Shown here: positions 16,413 to 26,003 of the stretch, one piece after another
Layout: the number at the start of each line of letters is the position of its first letter
How positions within the stretch are numbered: position 1 is the first letter of the stretch
From: Clostridia bacterium
GTDB taxonomy: Bacteria > Bacillota > Clostridia > TANB77 > CAG-508
Reading direction: 5' to 3'
DNA: 64,000 nucleotides
NCBI GenBank assembly: GCA_900759015.1
Contig: CAAEUE010000019.1
Span: 112,925-176,924 of the forward strand
Notes under the pieces: generated by a model
What the model saw: only the letters and a program-made list of their open reading frames with translations
The model's database searches: none
What the model was told of the DNA's origin: nothing
Made by a program: the position numbers and the translations under genes

Positions 16413-17030
16413 TTATTCTATATTTAATTCATTATAAATAAATTCAGCCTGTTTTTTACTAATTTCATCTGTGTAATGTACATGATCTCTATACATATTG
16501 TCATTTTTTAAATTATATGTAAATTTATATAAATCAATTATTCTTATGCCATTCTTTTTCATTATATCATTTGCAATTTCATTATATCTTATTACATCTT
16601 TATTATATCTATAACAACCTTCTTTTCTTTGTTGGTGTAAATTATCATCAACATGTGTTGAACTAATCCAAATAAATTCCTTTGCTATTTCTTTTCCAAG
16701 CTTTATTATATCTTCTAAATTTTTAGCATACTCCTCTTCTGGAACCTGTATTTTGCCTGTTACCCTATCTTTTCTAATATCATGTAGACCACAATTTACT
16801 AATAAAATATCAACATGGATATTTTCCTTTTTCATTTTTTCCATATACGCTTTTACTCGTCTACTGTCCCCTCCGTTTGCTCCAAATGGATTATTTGGAT
16901 CTTCTAATGCTATTTTAATATCTTCCTCTGAACCTTTTCTGCTATATTCTGCAACGTTCTTAAATAATTCTTTTAAATATTTATGATAATATAATGAGAT
17001 ACTATCTCCTATAACAAATATACTTTTCAT
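16413..17030 (-). CDS. SGNH/GDSL hydrolase
   Basis: 205 residues with all four SGNH blocks: FVIGDSISLYY (nucleophile Ser), the glycine in FGANGGDSRR, NCGLHD (block III-like Asn), and DHVHYT (catalytic Asp and His). Expected to remove acyl groups from carbohydrate, lipid or similar esters. No signal peptide, so cytoplasmic. Last gene of a run with cupin and GNAT genes. Confidence 0.88.
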   Translation of the reverse strand: MKSIFVIGDSISLYYHKYLKELFKNVAEYSRKGSEEDIKIALEDPNNPFGANGGDSRRVKAYMEKMKKENIHVDILLVNCGLHDIRKDRVTGKIQVPEEEYAKNLEDIIKLGKEIAKEFIWISSTHVDDNLHQQRKEGCYRYNKDVIRYNEIANDIMKKNGIRIIDLYKFTYNLKNDNMYRDHVHYTDEISKKQAEFIYNELNIE

Positions 17031-17050
17031 CGCTTCTCCTTTTCTACTAA

Positions 17051-17377
17051 TTATTGTTCTGGCACTACATCGAACATAACTAAATCTTCATTTGTTGCAT
17101 TTGCTATAGAATGTGTACTACCTTTTGGGCAATAATGACATTCTCCCTTATGTACAAGCTCTTCTTTTCCGTCTAATGTGCATTTAGCTGTTCCACTTAT
17201 AATGTAAATTATTTCACTACTTGTTTTATGAGTATGTTCACCAATTGAACAACCTTTTTCTAATACAGATTTCATTATTTTTATATTTCCATCCATAAAC
17301 ATATTAGCTTTTGTTATTCCATTACCACCATTTAATTCATTTATTCCCATTTCTTTTATTTCATCGAAATTAATCAT
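17051..17377 (-). CDS. Small cupin-domain protein
   Basis: 108 residues, a single cupin barrel. Motif 1 is GCSIGEHTHKTSSEIIYIISG with two histidines and a glutamate for metal; motif 2 is HKGECHYCPKGSTHSIANATN. Such proteins are often metal-binding isomerases or sugar/ligand-binding proteins; the substrate cannot be read. 9 bases downstream of the GNAT gene. Confidence 0.85.
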   Translation of the reverse strand: MINFDEIKEMGINELNGGNGITKANMFMDGNIKIMKSVLEKGCSIGEHTHKTSSEIIYIISGTAKCTLDGKEELVHKGECHYCPKGSTHSIANATNEDLVMFDVVPEQ

Positions 17378-17386
17378 TTTGTCCTC

Positions 17387-17866
17387 CTATAGTTTTTTAA
17401 TATAACATACATCACATGCAAAATGCTCTGTTTTTATTAATGGTTTTTCTAGTCTTTTAAATCCATACTTTTCATAAAACTTTTGGGCAGCAATCATATT
17501 CTCTAATGTTTCTAAATAACATTCTTTGTAATATTTTTTAGCATGATTTAATGCTGTTTCAATTAACTTATGCGAAACTCCTGTGCCTCTTGTAATTGGT
17601 AAACAATACATTTTTTGTAACTCACACACCTCTGGAAGTTTGTCTATTTTTCCAATACCAACTCCTCCAAGCAATTTGCCAGAAGTATCTTCTGCAACCC
17701 AATATTTATTTTCTGGTGTATTATATATTTCGGAAAATCTTCCTAAGTTTGGATCTGTCCATGCTGTGCCTTCATGATTTCCACCAAATTCAATTAAACA
17801 TGACCTTATTATATTTTCTATTTCTTTATTATCTTTTTCTGTAATTTCTCTTATAATATATTCCAT
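17387..17866 (-). CDS. GNAT N-acetyltransferase
   Basis: 159 residues. LQKMYCLPITRGTGVSHKLIETALNHAKK carries the acetyl-CoA loop (R-G-T-G-V) and AAQKFYEKYGFKRLEKPL the final strand and helix. N-terminal YIIREITEKDNKEIENII is standard. Substrate unknown. 12 bases after the anchored protein gene at 17879, so in the same operon. Confidence 0.88.
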   Translation of the reverse strand: MEYIIREITEKDNKEIENIIRSCLIEFGGNHEGTAWTDPNLGRFSEIYNTPENKYWVAEDTSGKLLGGVGIGKIDKLPEVCELQKMYCLPITRGTGVSHKLIETALNHAKKYYKECYLETLENMIAAQKFYEKYGFKRLEKPLIKTEHFACDVCYIKKL

Positions 17867-17878
17867 TCACTCACCTTA

Positions 17879-18730
17879 TTACATAAAATCAGAAGTAACA
17901 TTTGAAATTTCTCCATTTTCATTTACAGTAAATTTTATTCTTATAAAAAATCCTTCTGCAGTCAATGAAAAGTCATACTCTCCACTTTCTAATTTTCCAT
18001 ATATATTTGTCCAATCACAAGTCTTTCTTACAGTGTCTTCTGCAATATTTTCAGAAATTACTGTATCTTCACTATTAACATCTGAAACTTTTGTAGCTTC
18101 CTGCCAAAGTGGAATACCACTTCCTTCATATGATGATGTTGTATTGCCTGTTACCATTGGCATACTTGGAGCTTCTACTTGTTCAGCTTCTGGATTCTTT
18201 TTAAATAATGTATATGTATTTGTATATTCATATTTATATTCATTTGTATCTTTTATTTCAAAAGATATGCCAGTTTGTGTTACATTAATATTTGAAACTG
18301 ATACATTATTGCGTGAGCTATAAAAAAGTTTTAATGCTTTTTCCGGTATTGTAACATCACTATCTTCTTTTAGAATCTCTATTTTAAAAACCTTGGCAAA
18401 ACTACCTGGATACATTTCATTTATCATTCCATTATAATAAACTCTGACCTCTTGATTTTGTTTATATTCATTAGTATCATCGTCTGGAATACTTGCTGTC
18501 ATTATATCATTTGGATCATCTTTATTTATAACTCCAAGATATGTATCATCTACTCTTACTATTACAACATCCATTGTAGCAATTGCATCAGCATTATCAT
18601 ATGATATGCTATTTCCTGTTAGCTCATTATTAACCTCATTTGTTGTAAAATGCTTAACAAGTAAAATAGCCACTGCTACAACTACTAAAATTACTAAAAT
18701 AATTATTAAAATCTTTAATCCCCTTTTCAT
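17879..18730 (-). CDS. Membrane-anchored protein with C-terminal Ig-like domain
   Basis: 283 residues. The basic N-terminus and a transmembrane helix (residues 5-25) are followed by a Thr/Asn-rich linker, so the protein faces outward. The middle VVIVRVDDTYLGVINK..VRVYYNGMI looks like the small OB-like domain common in clostridial surface proteins. The part from about 155 (VTQTGISFEIKDTNEYKYEYTNTYTLFKK) resembles bacterial Ig-like immunoprotector domains. Function unknown. Confidence 0.6.
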   Translation of the reverse strand: MKRGLKILIIILVILVVVAVAILLVKHFTTNEVNNELTGNSISYDNADAIATMDVVIVRVDDTYLGVINKDDPNDIMTASIPDDDTNEYKQNQEVRVYYNGMINEMYPGSFAKVFKIEILKEDSDVTIPEKALKLFYSSRNNVSVSNINVTQTGISFEIKDTNEYKYEYTNTYTLFKKNPEAEQVEAPSMPMVTGNTTSSYEGSGIPLWQEATKVSDVNSEDTVISENIAEDTVRKTCDWTNIYGKLESGEYDFSLTAEGFFIRIKFTVNENGEISNVTSDFM

Positions 18731-18798
18731 ATAAATCCCTACCTTTCTATAATTTAGACAAGTTTTATCTCTTGTTTTGTTAGGTTGATAATAACACT

Positions 18799-18834
18799 AA
18801 AGGAAGTAATTATCAATATAATTACTTCCCTTTT
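18799..18834 (-). terminator. Terminator of the serine hydrolase gene
   Basis: GGGAAGTAATTAT and ATAATTACTTCC pair around a short loop on the minus strand. Confidence 0.7.
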
Positions 18835-18913
18835 CTCAGTTTTATTATTTCATTTTATGTACAAATTATCAAGCCAAATTTAATAAACACAAGTATTAAA
18901 TTTTCAAAAATAT

Positions 18914-20056
18914 TTAATCACAAGCATTTACAATATTATTCATAATTTGCCAATAAACACTTGTACTTCCTTCATAATGACTTGTAATTGCTACAACCAA
19001 ATTTAAATCTGGTACTACAAAAATATATTGTCCATAATGACCTTGGGCAAAATATGCTGGATGATTATTTTCTCCAAAAGTTCTTACCCACCATTGATAT
19101 CCATAATCTGCTGAACCTGATGATCTATCAAATTGAAGTGTTGTAGAATCTTTTACCCATTGTTCAGAAATTATCTGTTCTCCATTCCAGTTACCATTGT
19201 TTAAATATAATTCTCCTAATTTTGCCATATCATATACATTCATTGCAAAACCATTTCCACCATCAGAAATTCCTTGAGGATCAGTACTACACTGTACACT
19301 ATCCATATCAAGTGGTTCAAATAAATATTGCTTACCAAAGTCTAATGCTGTCATTCCTGTTGCTTGCTGTAGAATTGCAGATAATAAATGAGTATTTCCT
19401 GTAAAATAACTAAATACTGTACCTGGTCTTGATGTGGCTGGTCTTTCTAGTACATAATCTACCCAATTATCAGAAGCAAGCCACTCATTCCAGTTTGCTG
19501 TATCACTAGCATTTAGACCTGTTGTATGTGTAAGCAAATTCCATACTGTAATTTGACTTTTATATTCACTACCAGAATCTAGTATTTGTGGGAAATAAGT
19601 TGATATTGGCTCGTTTACACTTGGTATATATCCTTTGTCTATAGCAATTCCTATTAAAGCTGATGTAACACTTTTTGAAGTTGATTGTAATGTAAACACA
19701 CTATTCTGGTCATATCCGTCTTTGTAATATTCATCAACAATAACTCCATCTTTTACAATTACTTCTGCATTAATTGGATAAGAATCTATAGTATTATGTA
19801 CAGAATTAATTGCTGATGCATTTATATTATGGTTCTCTAATGTATCATGTTGCCATTCCCATGCTTGTTCTACTTGCTCTTCCGACATATTTACAACTAA
19901 AGTATTTGCTTCATTGCTTAAAGTATTTGTTACCATATTTTCTATTTCATTGGTACTACTAACATCTGTATTATTTCTAAAAGCAAAGAAAAGTATTGCT
20001 ATTAAAATAATGATTATTAGTACTACGATTATAACTTTCTTTAAATTTATCTTCAT
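18914..20056 (-). CDS. Membrane-anchored serine hydrolase (beta-lactamase/class C family)
   Basis: 380 residues: an N-terminal anchor (KVIIVVLIIIILIAILFF), a linker, then a penicillin-binding-protein-like domain. LQSTSKSVTSALIGIAIDKG holds the S-x-x-K nucleophile motif, SYFTGNTHLL the Y-x-N, and FAQGHYGQYIFVVPD the third box. These enzymes act as D-amino-acid peptidases or esterases outside the cell; the substrate is not evident. The first gene at the left end of the redox/esterase block. Confidence 0.88.
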   Translation of the reverse strand: MKINLKKVIIVVLIIIILIAILFFAFRNNTDVSSTNEIENMVTNTLSNEANTLVVNMSEEQVEQAWEWQHDTLENHNINASAINSVHNTIDSYPINAEVIVKDGVIVDEYYKDGYDQNSVFTLQSTSKSVTSALIGIAIDKGYIPSVNEPISTYFPQILDSGSEYKSQITVWNLLTHTTGLNASDTANWNEWLASDNWVDYVLERPATSRPGTVFSYFTGNTHLLSAILQQATGMTALDFGKQYLFEPLDMDSVQCSTDPQGISDGGNGFAMNVYDMAKLGELYLNNGNWNGEQIISEQWVKDSTTLQFDRSSGSADYGYQWWVRTFGENNHPAYFAQGHYGQYIFVVPDLNLVVAITSHYEGSTSVYWQIMNNIVNACD

Positions 20057-20089
20057 ATCTCACCTCATCTATTCATTTTAGAAATAGGA

Positions 20090-20342
20090 ATTATTCTATA
20101 ACCTAAATTATAAAATAATTCCTATAAACAATTTTATTTGGCAAGCTTATTTATCTCTCTGTAGGTATGTATGAAATCGAAGATTTAAACCCAATTGTAA
20201 GCTTGTCAATAATAAAAGGGGATGTATATATGTGCTAATCACTGCTATGTGTACTCACTGCAAATTCTTTAAAGTATTTAAGTAAGGCTTATTTAGCCAG
20301 CAATTAGCACATATGAACTTTAAGCTCCGTCCCTAAAGTTCA
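20090..20342 (-). repeat. Structured intergenic region with copy 2 of the AATAAAAGGGGATGT element
   Basis: In 287 gene-free bases: an AGGAATTATT/AATAATTCCT hairpin (20088-20125), a GGCAAGCTTA/TAAGCTTGTC long-range pair (about 20138-20206), the core AATAAAAGGGGATGTATATA (20212-20231), a GTGCTAAT/ATTAGCAC pair (20233-20312), and the TGAACTTTA hairpin (20313-20342). The core and the following GTGC..GCAC stem match the copy at 33473. No open reading frame of interest. Confidence 0.6.
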
Positions 20343-20343
20343 A

Positions 20344-21027
20344 TTATTTTAGACTATCTGTCCAATTATTAATATCTGAATCTGATGGATTAGATCTAAA
20401 ACGATGTCCATCTTGCCAATCACCTGAATTAGCTTCTTCTGCAAGTAAGTCACCACTATCTCCTAATCCTGATGATGATGATGTACAGAATGGAATAACT
20501 GTTTTTCCTGTAAAGTCATTTGCTTTAACAAATGTATCTACTGGCCATGCTGCAATACCCCACCATATTGGATATCCAATTAAAACTGTATCATAGTCTT
20601 CCCAATTTTCTACACTTGTAGAAACAAGTTCGATATTTCTTAATGATTCGTCATCATGTTCTTGTGATACTCTTGAATTACTGTCTGTCCAATCTAAGTC
20701 ATCAGAAGAATATTCATCTACTGGTTCAATTTTAAAAATATCAGCTCCTAAATTATTTGCGATTTTATTTGCAACCTCTTCTGTATGTCCTTGTGCAGAG
20801 TAATATACAACTAATGTTTTTCCTGTTCCTGCTGTTGTATTATCTTCATTTTCTGTTCCTACACTATTACTTGTTTGATTATCTGCTTCTGTTTGCTCAG
20901 CTAAATTTTCTTGGTTATTATTAGCATTTTCACTTTCATTTGAATTTTGGCTTGTAAAATATATTACTCCACCAATTATTGCTAATAAAATAATAACAAC
21001 AATTAAAACTATAATCTTTTTGTTCAT
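20344..21027 (-). CDS. Membrane-anchored flavodoxin
   Basis: 227 residues. The N-terminus MNKKIIVLIVVIILLAIIGG is a transmembrane anchor with inside-positive charge, then about 45 residues of Asn/Glu/Thr-rich linker, then a flavodoxin domain from about residue 70. KTLVVYYSAQGHTEEVANKI binds the FMN phosphate; GYPIWWGIAAWPVDTFVK and PFCTSSSSGLGDSG surround the isoalloxazine. The topology predicts the domain outside the membrane, which is unusual for a flavodoxin. It has its own MerR-type promoter. Confidence 0.9.
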   Translation of the reverse strand: MNKKIIVLIVVIILLAIIGGVIYFTSQNSNESENANNNQENLAEQTEADNQTSNSVGTENEDNTTAGTGKTLVVYYSAQGHTEEVANKIANNLGADIFKIEPVDEYSSDDLDWTDSNSRVSQEHDDESLRNIELVSTSVENWEDYDTVLIGYPIWWGIAAWPVDTFVKANDFTGKTVIPFCTSSSSGLGDSGDLLAEEANSGDWQDGHRFRSNPSDSDINNWTDSLK

Positions 21028-21056
21028 TTTCTCTCCTCCTATTTTTTATTTTTCTA

Positions 21057-21087
21057 ATTTTATTTATTAGAGTTTGCTCCAAGTCAA
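21057..21087 (-). promoter_or_regulatory. MerR-type promoter (19-bp spacer) of the flavodoxin gene
   Basis: TTGACT (21082-21087) and TAAAAT (21057-21062) are 19 bases apart. The spacer TGGAGCAAACTCTAATAAA carries the GGAG..ACTC dyad typical of MerR activators. The same arrangement is at 38632-38662 and 44145-44175. Confidence 0.7.
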
Positions 21088-21140
21088 TAGTTTTTTTAAT
21101 TTTTCACATACTGTTCACAATTCCATAATATAAAATTCAA

Positions 21141-22301
21141 TTACATACATTCAATTAATATCTCATATATTTCATCATGTGATAATTGTTTTGCACATCC
21201 AGCTGTTATATTACTTGAATCTGCAACTTTTCTTAGCATTTCTTTATCAGTAATTCCTAACTCAGTAAGAGTAATTGGTAAACCGATTTCCTTTATAAAT
21301 TTATCTAACTCCTCTATACCTTTTTCTGCAATTTCTTCTTGACTACGATTTGTAGAATCAACTTTCCAAACTTCTACTGCAAATCTTGCAAATTTAGAAA
21401 TATTTTCTTTGTAAATATGTCTATATAATTTAGGATGTATAACTGCTAAACCTTGTCCATGGTTACAATCTGTATATGCTCCTAACTGATGCTCAATTTG
21501 ATGTGCTTGGAAATCTGTTACTTTTCCAAGTTTTAATAGCCCACATTCTGCAATAGAAGAATCCCACATAAGTTCACTTCTTACATTAACATCTTCTGGA
21601 TTTTTAATTACCTCTCTAATATTTTTAATAACATTTCTCATAATTCCTTCTGTAATTTCATCTGATACATTAGTTTCAGCTGGCTTTCCAAAATATGTTT
21701 CCATGCAATGACTTAAAGTATCAAATGCTCCAGAAATAACCTGTTTCATTGGAACAGTTAGCGTATAACTTGGATCTAGTATTACAAAATCTGATAAAGC
21801 ACCTAGCATTCCAGCCTTTAATTTTTTATCTTCATTTGTAATAACTGCTCCATTGTTCATTTCTGCACCTGTTCCACTTGCTGTTACTACACTTGCCAAT
21901 TTTATGAATTCTGTTGGTAATTTTCTATCTTCAAATTCCATCTTCCATATATCTTCATCAACTTTAGCTTGTGCTGCTACAATTTTGCAACAATCTATTA
22001 CAGAACCGCCACCTACTGCTAAAATAAAATCAACATTATTCTCTTTAGCAAGCTTTGCTCCTTCCTGAACTTTACTATATGTTGGGTTAGACATAATCCC
22101 TGAAAACTCTACTACATTTTTTCCATTTTCTTTTAGAACTTCTACTACTTTGTCATAAAGTCCTGTTCTTTTTACACTACCTCCACCATATGCTAACATT
22201 ACTGTATTTCCAACTTTCTTTAATTCATCTGGTAAAGCTTTTTTTAACATTCCTTCTCCAAAATAAACTTTTGGCATTTTTGCATATATAAATTCTTTCA
22301 C
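21141..22301 (-). CDS. Iron-containing alcohol dehydrogenase
   Basis: 386 residues, type III Fe-dependent NAD(P)H alcohol dehydrogenase of the BdhA/YqhD group (KMPKVYFGEGMLKKALPDELKK start). GGGSVIDCCKIVAA binds the dinucleotide. The iron ligands are in ISGAFDTLSHCMETYFG and AHQIEHQLGAYTDCNHGQGLAV. Such enzymes reduce aldehydes to alcohols in the cytoplasm, consistent with an aldehyde/electrophile detoxification role beside aldo/keto reductases. Last gene of the operon starting at 25917. Confidence 0.95.
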   Translation of the reverse strand: MKEFIYAKMPKVYFGEGMLKKALPDELKKVGNTVMLAYGGGSVKRTGLYDKVVEVLKENGKNVVEFSGIMSNPTYSKVQEGAKLAKENNVDFILAVGGGSVIDCCKIVAAQAKVDEDIWKMEFEDRKLPTEFIKLASVVTASGTGAEMNNGAVITNEDKKLKAGMLGALSDFVILDPSYTLTVPMKQVISGAFDTLSHCMETYFGKPAETNVSDEITEGIMRNVIKNIREVIKNPEDVNVRSELMWDSSIAECGLLKLGKVTDFQAHQIEHQLGAYTDCNHGQGLAVIHPKLYRHIYKENISKFARFAVEVWKVDSTNRSQEEIAEKGIEELDKFIKEIGLPITLTELGITDKEMLRKVADSSNITAGCAKQLSHDEIYEILIECM

Positions 22302-22317
22302 AATTTATTCCTTCTTT

Positions 22318-22975
22318 CTAAGTATTCTCTGCTTCTTTTTTATTTTTCTTTTTTAAACTTAATAAATTAAGAATTCCATATCCTATCATCATAAACATAA
22401 TAAATATTCCGATATAATCAATAAAAAACATAATAGCACTTTCATCTGAATATAGTGGATATAAGCTTTGAAGTGTTATTTTTTGTATAAATTCTTTTCT
22501 TATAAATCCATTAATTCCAAAAATAACAGCAAATAAAATTAAAAATACATTTAAAATTATTTTATTTTCTTTCTTTAATTTTATTAATGAGTTATAGTGT
22601 AATCCTAAATGTAAACCAATTAACATATAAATACTATATCCCGCTAACACATGAAGCATTCTTCCGAGTAGAAACACTTCCAATATCTAATTTTCTAAAT
22701 AGGTATTGTGAAACCATTAAACTACTTATAACCATTATTATCATCATAACAAGTAATAAAATATTTATTATTGTAAAGGCCACTCTTAATTTATTATATT
22801 TTCCCTTAAATATATTTTTGTAAAAATTTATATTTAATATTTGATGAATTATAAATAATATAAATACACTTACTCCTAATATTTCATGTGCAAAAGCTTC
22901 GGTTACTTGATTACACATAAGTAAGATAAACACTATTGTCATTAAAATATCTACTATTATTTTTACTTTTTTCAT
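22318..22975 (-). pseudogene. DUF4405 membrane protein (cytochrome b-like), frameshifted
   Basis: Two overlapping frames together make one DUF4405 protein of about 215 residues. The 5' part (MKKVKIIVDILMTIVFILLM..YLFRKLDIGSVS) loses frame between about 22665 and 22690, and the neighbouring frame continues with LLGRMLHVLAGYSIYMLIGL. Reading past one base restores the family pattern. Paired histidines (AHEILG, IHQILN, LHVLAGY, LHLGLH) sit in four helices, as in cytochrome b561-like haem proteins. Broken here unless the shift is a sequencing error. Confidence 0.75.
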
Positions 22976-22978
22976 TGT

Positions 22979-23641
22979 TTACTCCTTAATTCCTATTTCT
23001 TCTAACCATGCTTGAATGGTACTTCTGCTATTTTCTGCACTTCCTCCTGATATTCTAAGTCCATCTAAAATAGTTGCATCTCCTGCTGAATTTCTAATAT
23101 CTGTCATACTTCCTTCTATTCCATCTGATGAGCTTGTACAAAATGGTATAACTGTTTTTCCTTCTAGATTAATATTACTTAAAAATGTATTTATCATTGC
23201 AGGTGCTCTGTCCCACCAAATAGGATAACCTACAAATATAGTGTCATATTGATCTACATTTTCTGGCATTTCTTTAAGTGCTGGTTTTTCATTATTATTT
23301 ATTTCGTTTTCTGCTTCTGTATATAAATCTGAATAATCCTCAGCTCTTTGAATTTCGAATAAAGTTCCACCTACTTCATCTCGAATTGCATTAGCAAATT
23401 CTTCTGTATTTCCTGTATAAGAATAATATGCAATTAATATATTTCCTCCTTGATTTTCTGTATTATCAATTGTATTTTGTATATTCTCAGAAGTATTTGT
23501 AACTACTCTATCTTCATTATTACTTTCTGCAACTTGATTGGTAGTATCTGCTTCGTTGTTAGTTGAAAAATAATAAACTCCTCCACCTATTAATGCTATA
23601 ACTAAAATTACTAATATTATAATTAAAACTTTTTTACCCAT
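22979..23641 (-). CDS. Membrane-anchored flavodoxin
   Basis: 220 residues. Inside-positive start MGKKVLIIILVILVIALIGG, one transmembrane helix, an Asn/Thr-rich linker of about 45 residues, then flavodoxin from NILIAYYSYTGNTEEFANAI. GYPIWWDRAPAMINTFLSN and PFCTSSSDGIEGS are the flavin-ring loops. It starts 3 bases from the DUF4405 gene, so the pair is tightly coupled. The FMN domain is predicted outside the membrane. Confidence 0.9.
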   Translation of the reverse strand: MGKKVLIIILVILVIALIGGGVYYFSTNNEADTTNQVAESNNEDRVVTNTSENIQNTIDNTENQGGNILIAYYSYTGNTEEFANAIRDEVGGTLFEIQRAEDYSDLYTEAENEINNNEKPALKEMPENVDQYDTIFVGYPIWWDRAPAMINTFLSNINLEGKTVIPFCTSSSDGIEGSMTDIRNSAGDATILDGLRISGGSAENSRSTIQAWLEEIGIKE

Positions 23642-23650
23642 TTTTTCCTC

Positions 23651-24136
23651 CTATAATTTTTTTATCCAATTATCTACTTCTTCTTTAGACGTTAGCATTT
23701 TATCTCTTTCACCAGCATTTGCTGAAAATACTAAATCTAGCTTACCTTTAATATTAGAATTTGGCAAAAGAGTTTTATAATCTTTAAAACAATGTCCTAT
23801 CCAACCAGCATTTGAACTTGCAACAATTACATCTTTTCCAGTCAAGTCATATTCTTTTAAAAACTTTTTCATTACTGGTGTAATTCCATACCACCAAGTA
23901 CTTGTAATTAAAACTATTTTCTTATACTGTTCTAAATTGATATTTACTTGTTTTATTTCGACATTTCTTTTAACATCATTATTCTGCCATTCTCTTACTA
24001 CTTCATCATAGTCACTTGAAAATGGTTCTGCTGGTTCTAACTCTAAAATGTCTGCATCTAATTTGTCTTTTACATATTCTGCCACCTTTTTACTATTTCC
24101 TGTAAAACTATAATAAATAACTAAAGTATCACTCAC
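23651..24136 (-). CDS. Cytoplasmic flavodoxin
   Basis: 161 residues with no anchor. DTLVIYYSFTGNSKKVAEYV is the FMN phosphate loop; TSTWWYGITPVMKKFLKEYD and SSNAGWIGHCFKDYKTL are the ring loops. Most similar in layout to the broken flavodoxin at 42475, including the AGW-x-G motif. Likely a soluble one- or two-electron carrier for the same operon. Confidence 0.9.
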   Translation of the reverse strand: MSDTLVIYYSFTGNSKKVAEYVKDKLDADILELEPAEPFSSDYDEVVREWQNNDVKRNVEIKQVNINLEQYKKIVLITSTWWYGITPVMKKFLKEYDLTGKDVIVASSNAGWIGHCFKDYKTLLPNSNIKGKLDLVFSANAGERDKMLTSKEEVDNWIKKL

Positions 24137-24159
24137 GTTTATTCACCACCTTTTTCTAT

Positions 24160-25056
24160 TTATTTACTTTTACTAAAAAACCAATTCATAATATTTTCAT
24201 CATATGCAAATAAACCTAAACCTGCATGTTCATCTTGCATTCCTTGTGATGTAAAATAGTCATGATCTTTGACATCTAACACTAATATATCTGCTATCTG
24301 TTCGTCACTTAATCCTTGCTCTTCGTATAATTTGTGTAAGCTATTATACGCATTTTTAGCTTTTTGTGAGCCATAATAACTATCATTTTCGCCTATAGCA
24401 ATATATAAAGGTGTTCTTTCATTTGCTAAAACTTCTAAGTCGCCATCCCATTGACTACTTACAAATAATGCTGATGTAAATAATTCTGGTCTTTTTCCTA
24501 AAACAATTGATAATGTTTCTCCTCCACCAGATGCTCCACTTATGTATACTTTAGATTTATCAATATTGTAATTATTTAGGAAGTATTCTACCAAAGCAAT
24601 GGTATCATCTGCTGATTCTTCTCCCCAGTCATCTAATTGTAGAGAGATAATAATCATATCTTTGTTATATTGTTGTGCTTCATATGGGAATGGCTCATTC
24701 ATATTTGCTCCTACTCCCTGAAAATACAAACCTTCCCAACCAGGTAATGCAAAATAAATTGCATATTGGTCTGTTTCGTTATATCCTTCTGGAAAATATG
24801 ACGCAAAATGTATATCTCCCTGTTCTTCTGAATGTAAAACATTATCTATAATAAAACCTCTTTGCTCATTTGTTCCCACTTCAAGCTCAGCTGCGTTTTC
24901 GCTTATATTACCAGAAGTAACATTAGGTTCTTCAACATTATTGCTTGAAATATTGCCACTTTCTGTAGTTGACATATTTTGTGTATAATAATAGATTCCT
25001 ATGGAAATTAAAACTATAATAATTACGATAATTATTCCTAATATACTTTTTTTCAT
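24160..25056 (-). CDS. Membrane-anchored alpha/beta hydrolase (esterase-like)
   Basis: About 298 residues. The anchor is MKKSILGIIIVIIIVLISIG, then a Ser/Asn/Glu linker and an alpha/beta-hydrolase domain. The nucleophile elbow is SGASGGGETLS, followed by SSQWDG and late VKDHDYF with the probable catalytic His. ATG 25056 has GGAG 11 bases upstream, better spaced than the ATG at 25065. Extracytoplasmic esterase or peptidase-like function inferred. Confidence 0.82.
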   Translation of the reverse strand: MKKSILGIIIVIIIVLISIGIYYYTQNMSTTESGNISSNNVEEPNVTSGNISENAAELEVGTNEQRGFIIDNVLHSEEQGDIHFASYFPEGYNETDQYAIYFALPGWEGLYFQGVGANMNEPFPYEAQQYNKDMIIISLQLDDWGEESADDTIALVEYFLNNYNIDKSKVYISGASGGGETLSIVLGKRPELFTSALFVSSQWDGDLEVLANERTPLYIAIGENDSYYGSQKAKNAYNSLHKLYEEQGLSDEQIADILVLDVKDHDYFTSQGMQDEHAGLGLFAYDENIMNWFFSKSK

Positions 25057-25071
25057 AAAAAACATATCTCC

Positions 25072-25917
25072 TTATTTTTGCGCATCTAAATCTGGTCTCA
25101 TTTGCGCATAACTTGCAAGCATTTCTGGTGTGCTTTGATAATATCTCTTATTTTTATTTACCTTTGCAATTTCTTTCATTTCTTCGTCGGTTAATTTAAA
25201 GTCAAAGATATCAATATTTGCTTTTATGTGTTCAGGGTTTGCAGCCCCTGGTATGACTATATTTCCAGCTTGAATATGCCATCTTAAGATGATTTGCACA
25301 TTACTTTTTCCATATTTTTCGGCTAATTTACTAAATATAGGTTCATTAATTAATCCTTTATCTCCATGTCCTAATGGATACCAAGCTTGTAATTTTATAT
25401 CTTGTTTATTTAAAAATTCTTTCATCTCTGTTTGTGGGTAATATGGATGTGCTTCTGTTTGTAAAATAGTTGGTTTTATTTCGCAGTTATCTAATATTTC
25501 TTGTATTCCTTTTTCATCAAAATTAGATAAGCCAATTGCTCTTACCTTTCCTTCTTTTACTGCTTTTTCCATTACCTTATAACCTTTCATGTAATTTCCT
25601 GCTGGTTGGTGAATTAACAATAAATCTATATAGTCTGTATCTAATCTTTTTAATGTTCTTTCTACTTGATCTTCTTCTTCATAAAATGCAGGCCATAATT
25701 TTGTTTCTAAAAATATTTCTTCTCTTGGAACTCCTGATTTTTTAATTCCTCTTCCTACACCCTTTTCATTTACATACGCATTAGCAGTATCTATTAATCT
25801 ATATCCTCCCTTTAATGCATTATATACAGATTCTTCTGCTTGGTCAGGTGTTAGCATAAATGTTCCTATTCCTAACATTGGCATTTCTACACCGTTATTT
25901 AATCTTATTTTTTCCAT
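25072..25917 (-). CDS. Aldo/keto reductase
   Basis: 281 residues, AKR5-like NADPH-dependent carbonyl reductase. Catalytic tetrad in view: Asp in GGYRLIDTANAY, Tyr of the same motif, Lys in FLETKLWP and His in LLIHQPAG. The nucleotide site is IPGAANPEHIKANIDIFDF. Reduces aldehydes/ketones in the cytoplasm. First gene of the operon reaching down to the iron ADH. An ATAAACC-AAA-GGTTTAT box lies 87 bases upstream. Close paralogue of the gene at 29399. Confidence 0.95.
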   Translation of the reverse strand: MEKIRLNNGVEMPMLGIGTFMLTPDQAEESVYNALKGGYRLIDTANAYVNEKGVGRGIKKSGVPREEIFLETKLWPAFYEEEDQVERTLKRLDTDYIDLLLIHQPAGNYMKGYKVMEKAVKEGKVRAIGLSNFDEKGIQEILDNCEIKPTILQTEAHPYYPQTEMKEFLNKQDIKLQAWYPLGHGDKGLINEPIFSKLAEKYGKSNVQIILRWHIQAGNIVIPGAANPEHIKANIDIFDFKLTDEEMKEIAKVNKNKRYYQSTPEMLASYAQMRPDLDAQK

Positions 25918-26003
25918 AATATACTCTCTCCTTTTCTCTTTATTTCTATAAAAATTATATCATCGAGCTTTTTCTTAAGGAAGTTCAAAAAAGTTGAAGC
26001 TGT

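Noticed and set aside
20218..20280. Tiny plus-strand frames starting at the ATG in AAAAGGGGATG of the dispersed element (also at 14170 and 33480)
   Set aside because: The GGGG looks like a ribosome site, but the three peptides are unrelated and very short or run into antisense of a real gene. Conservation is at the DNA level only.
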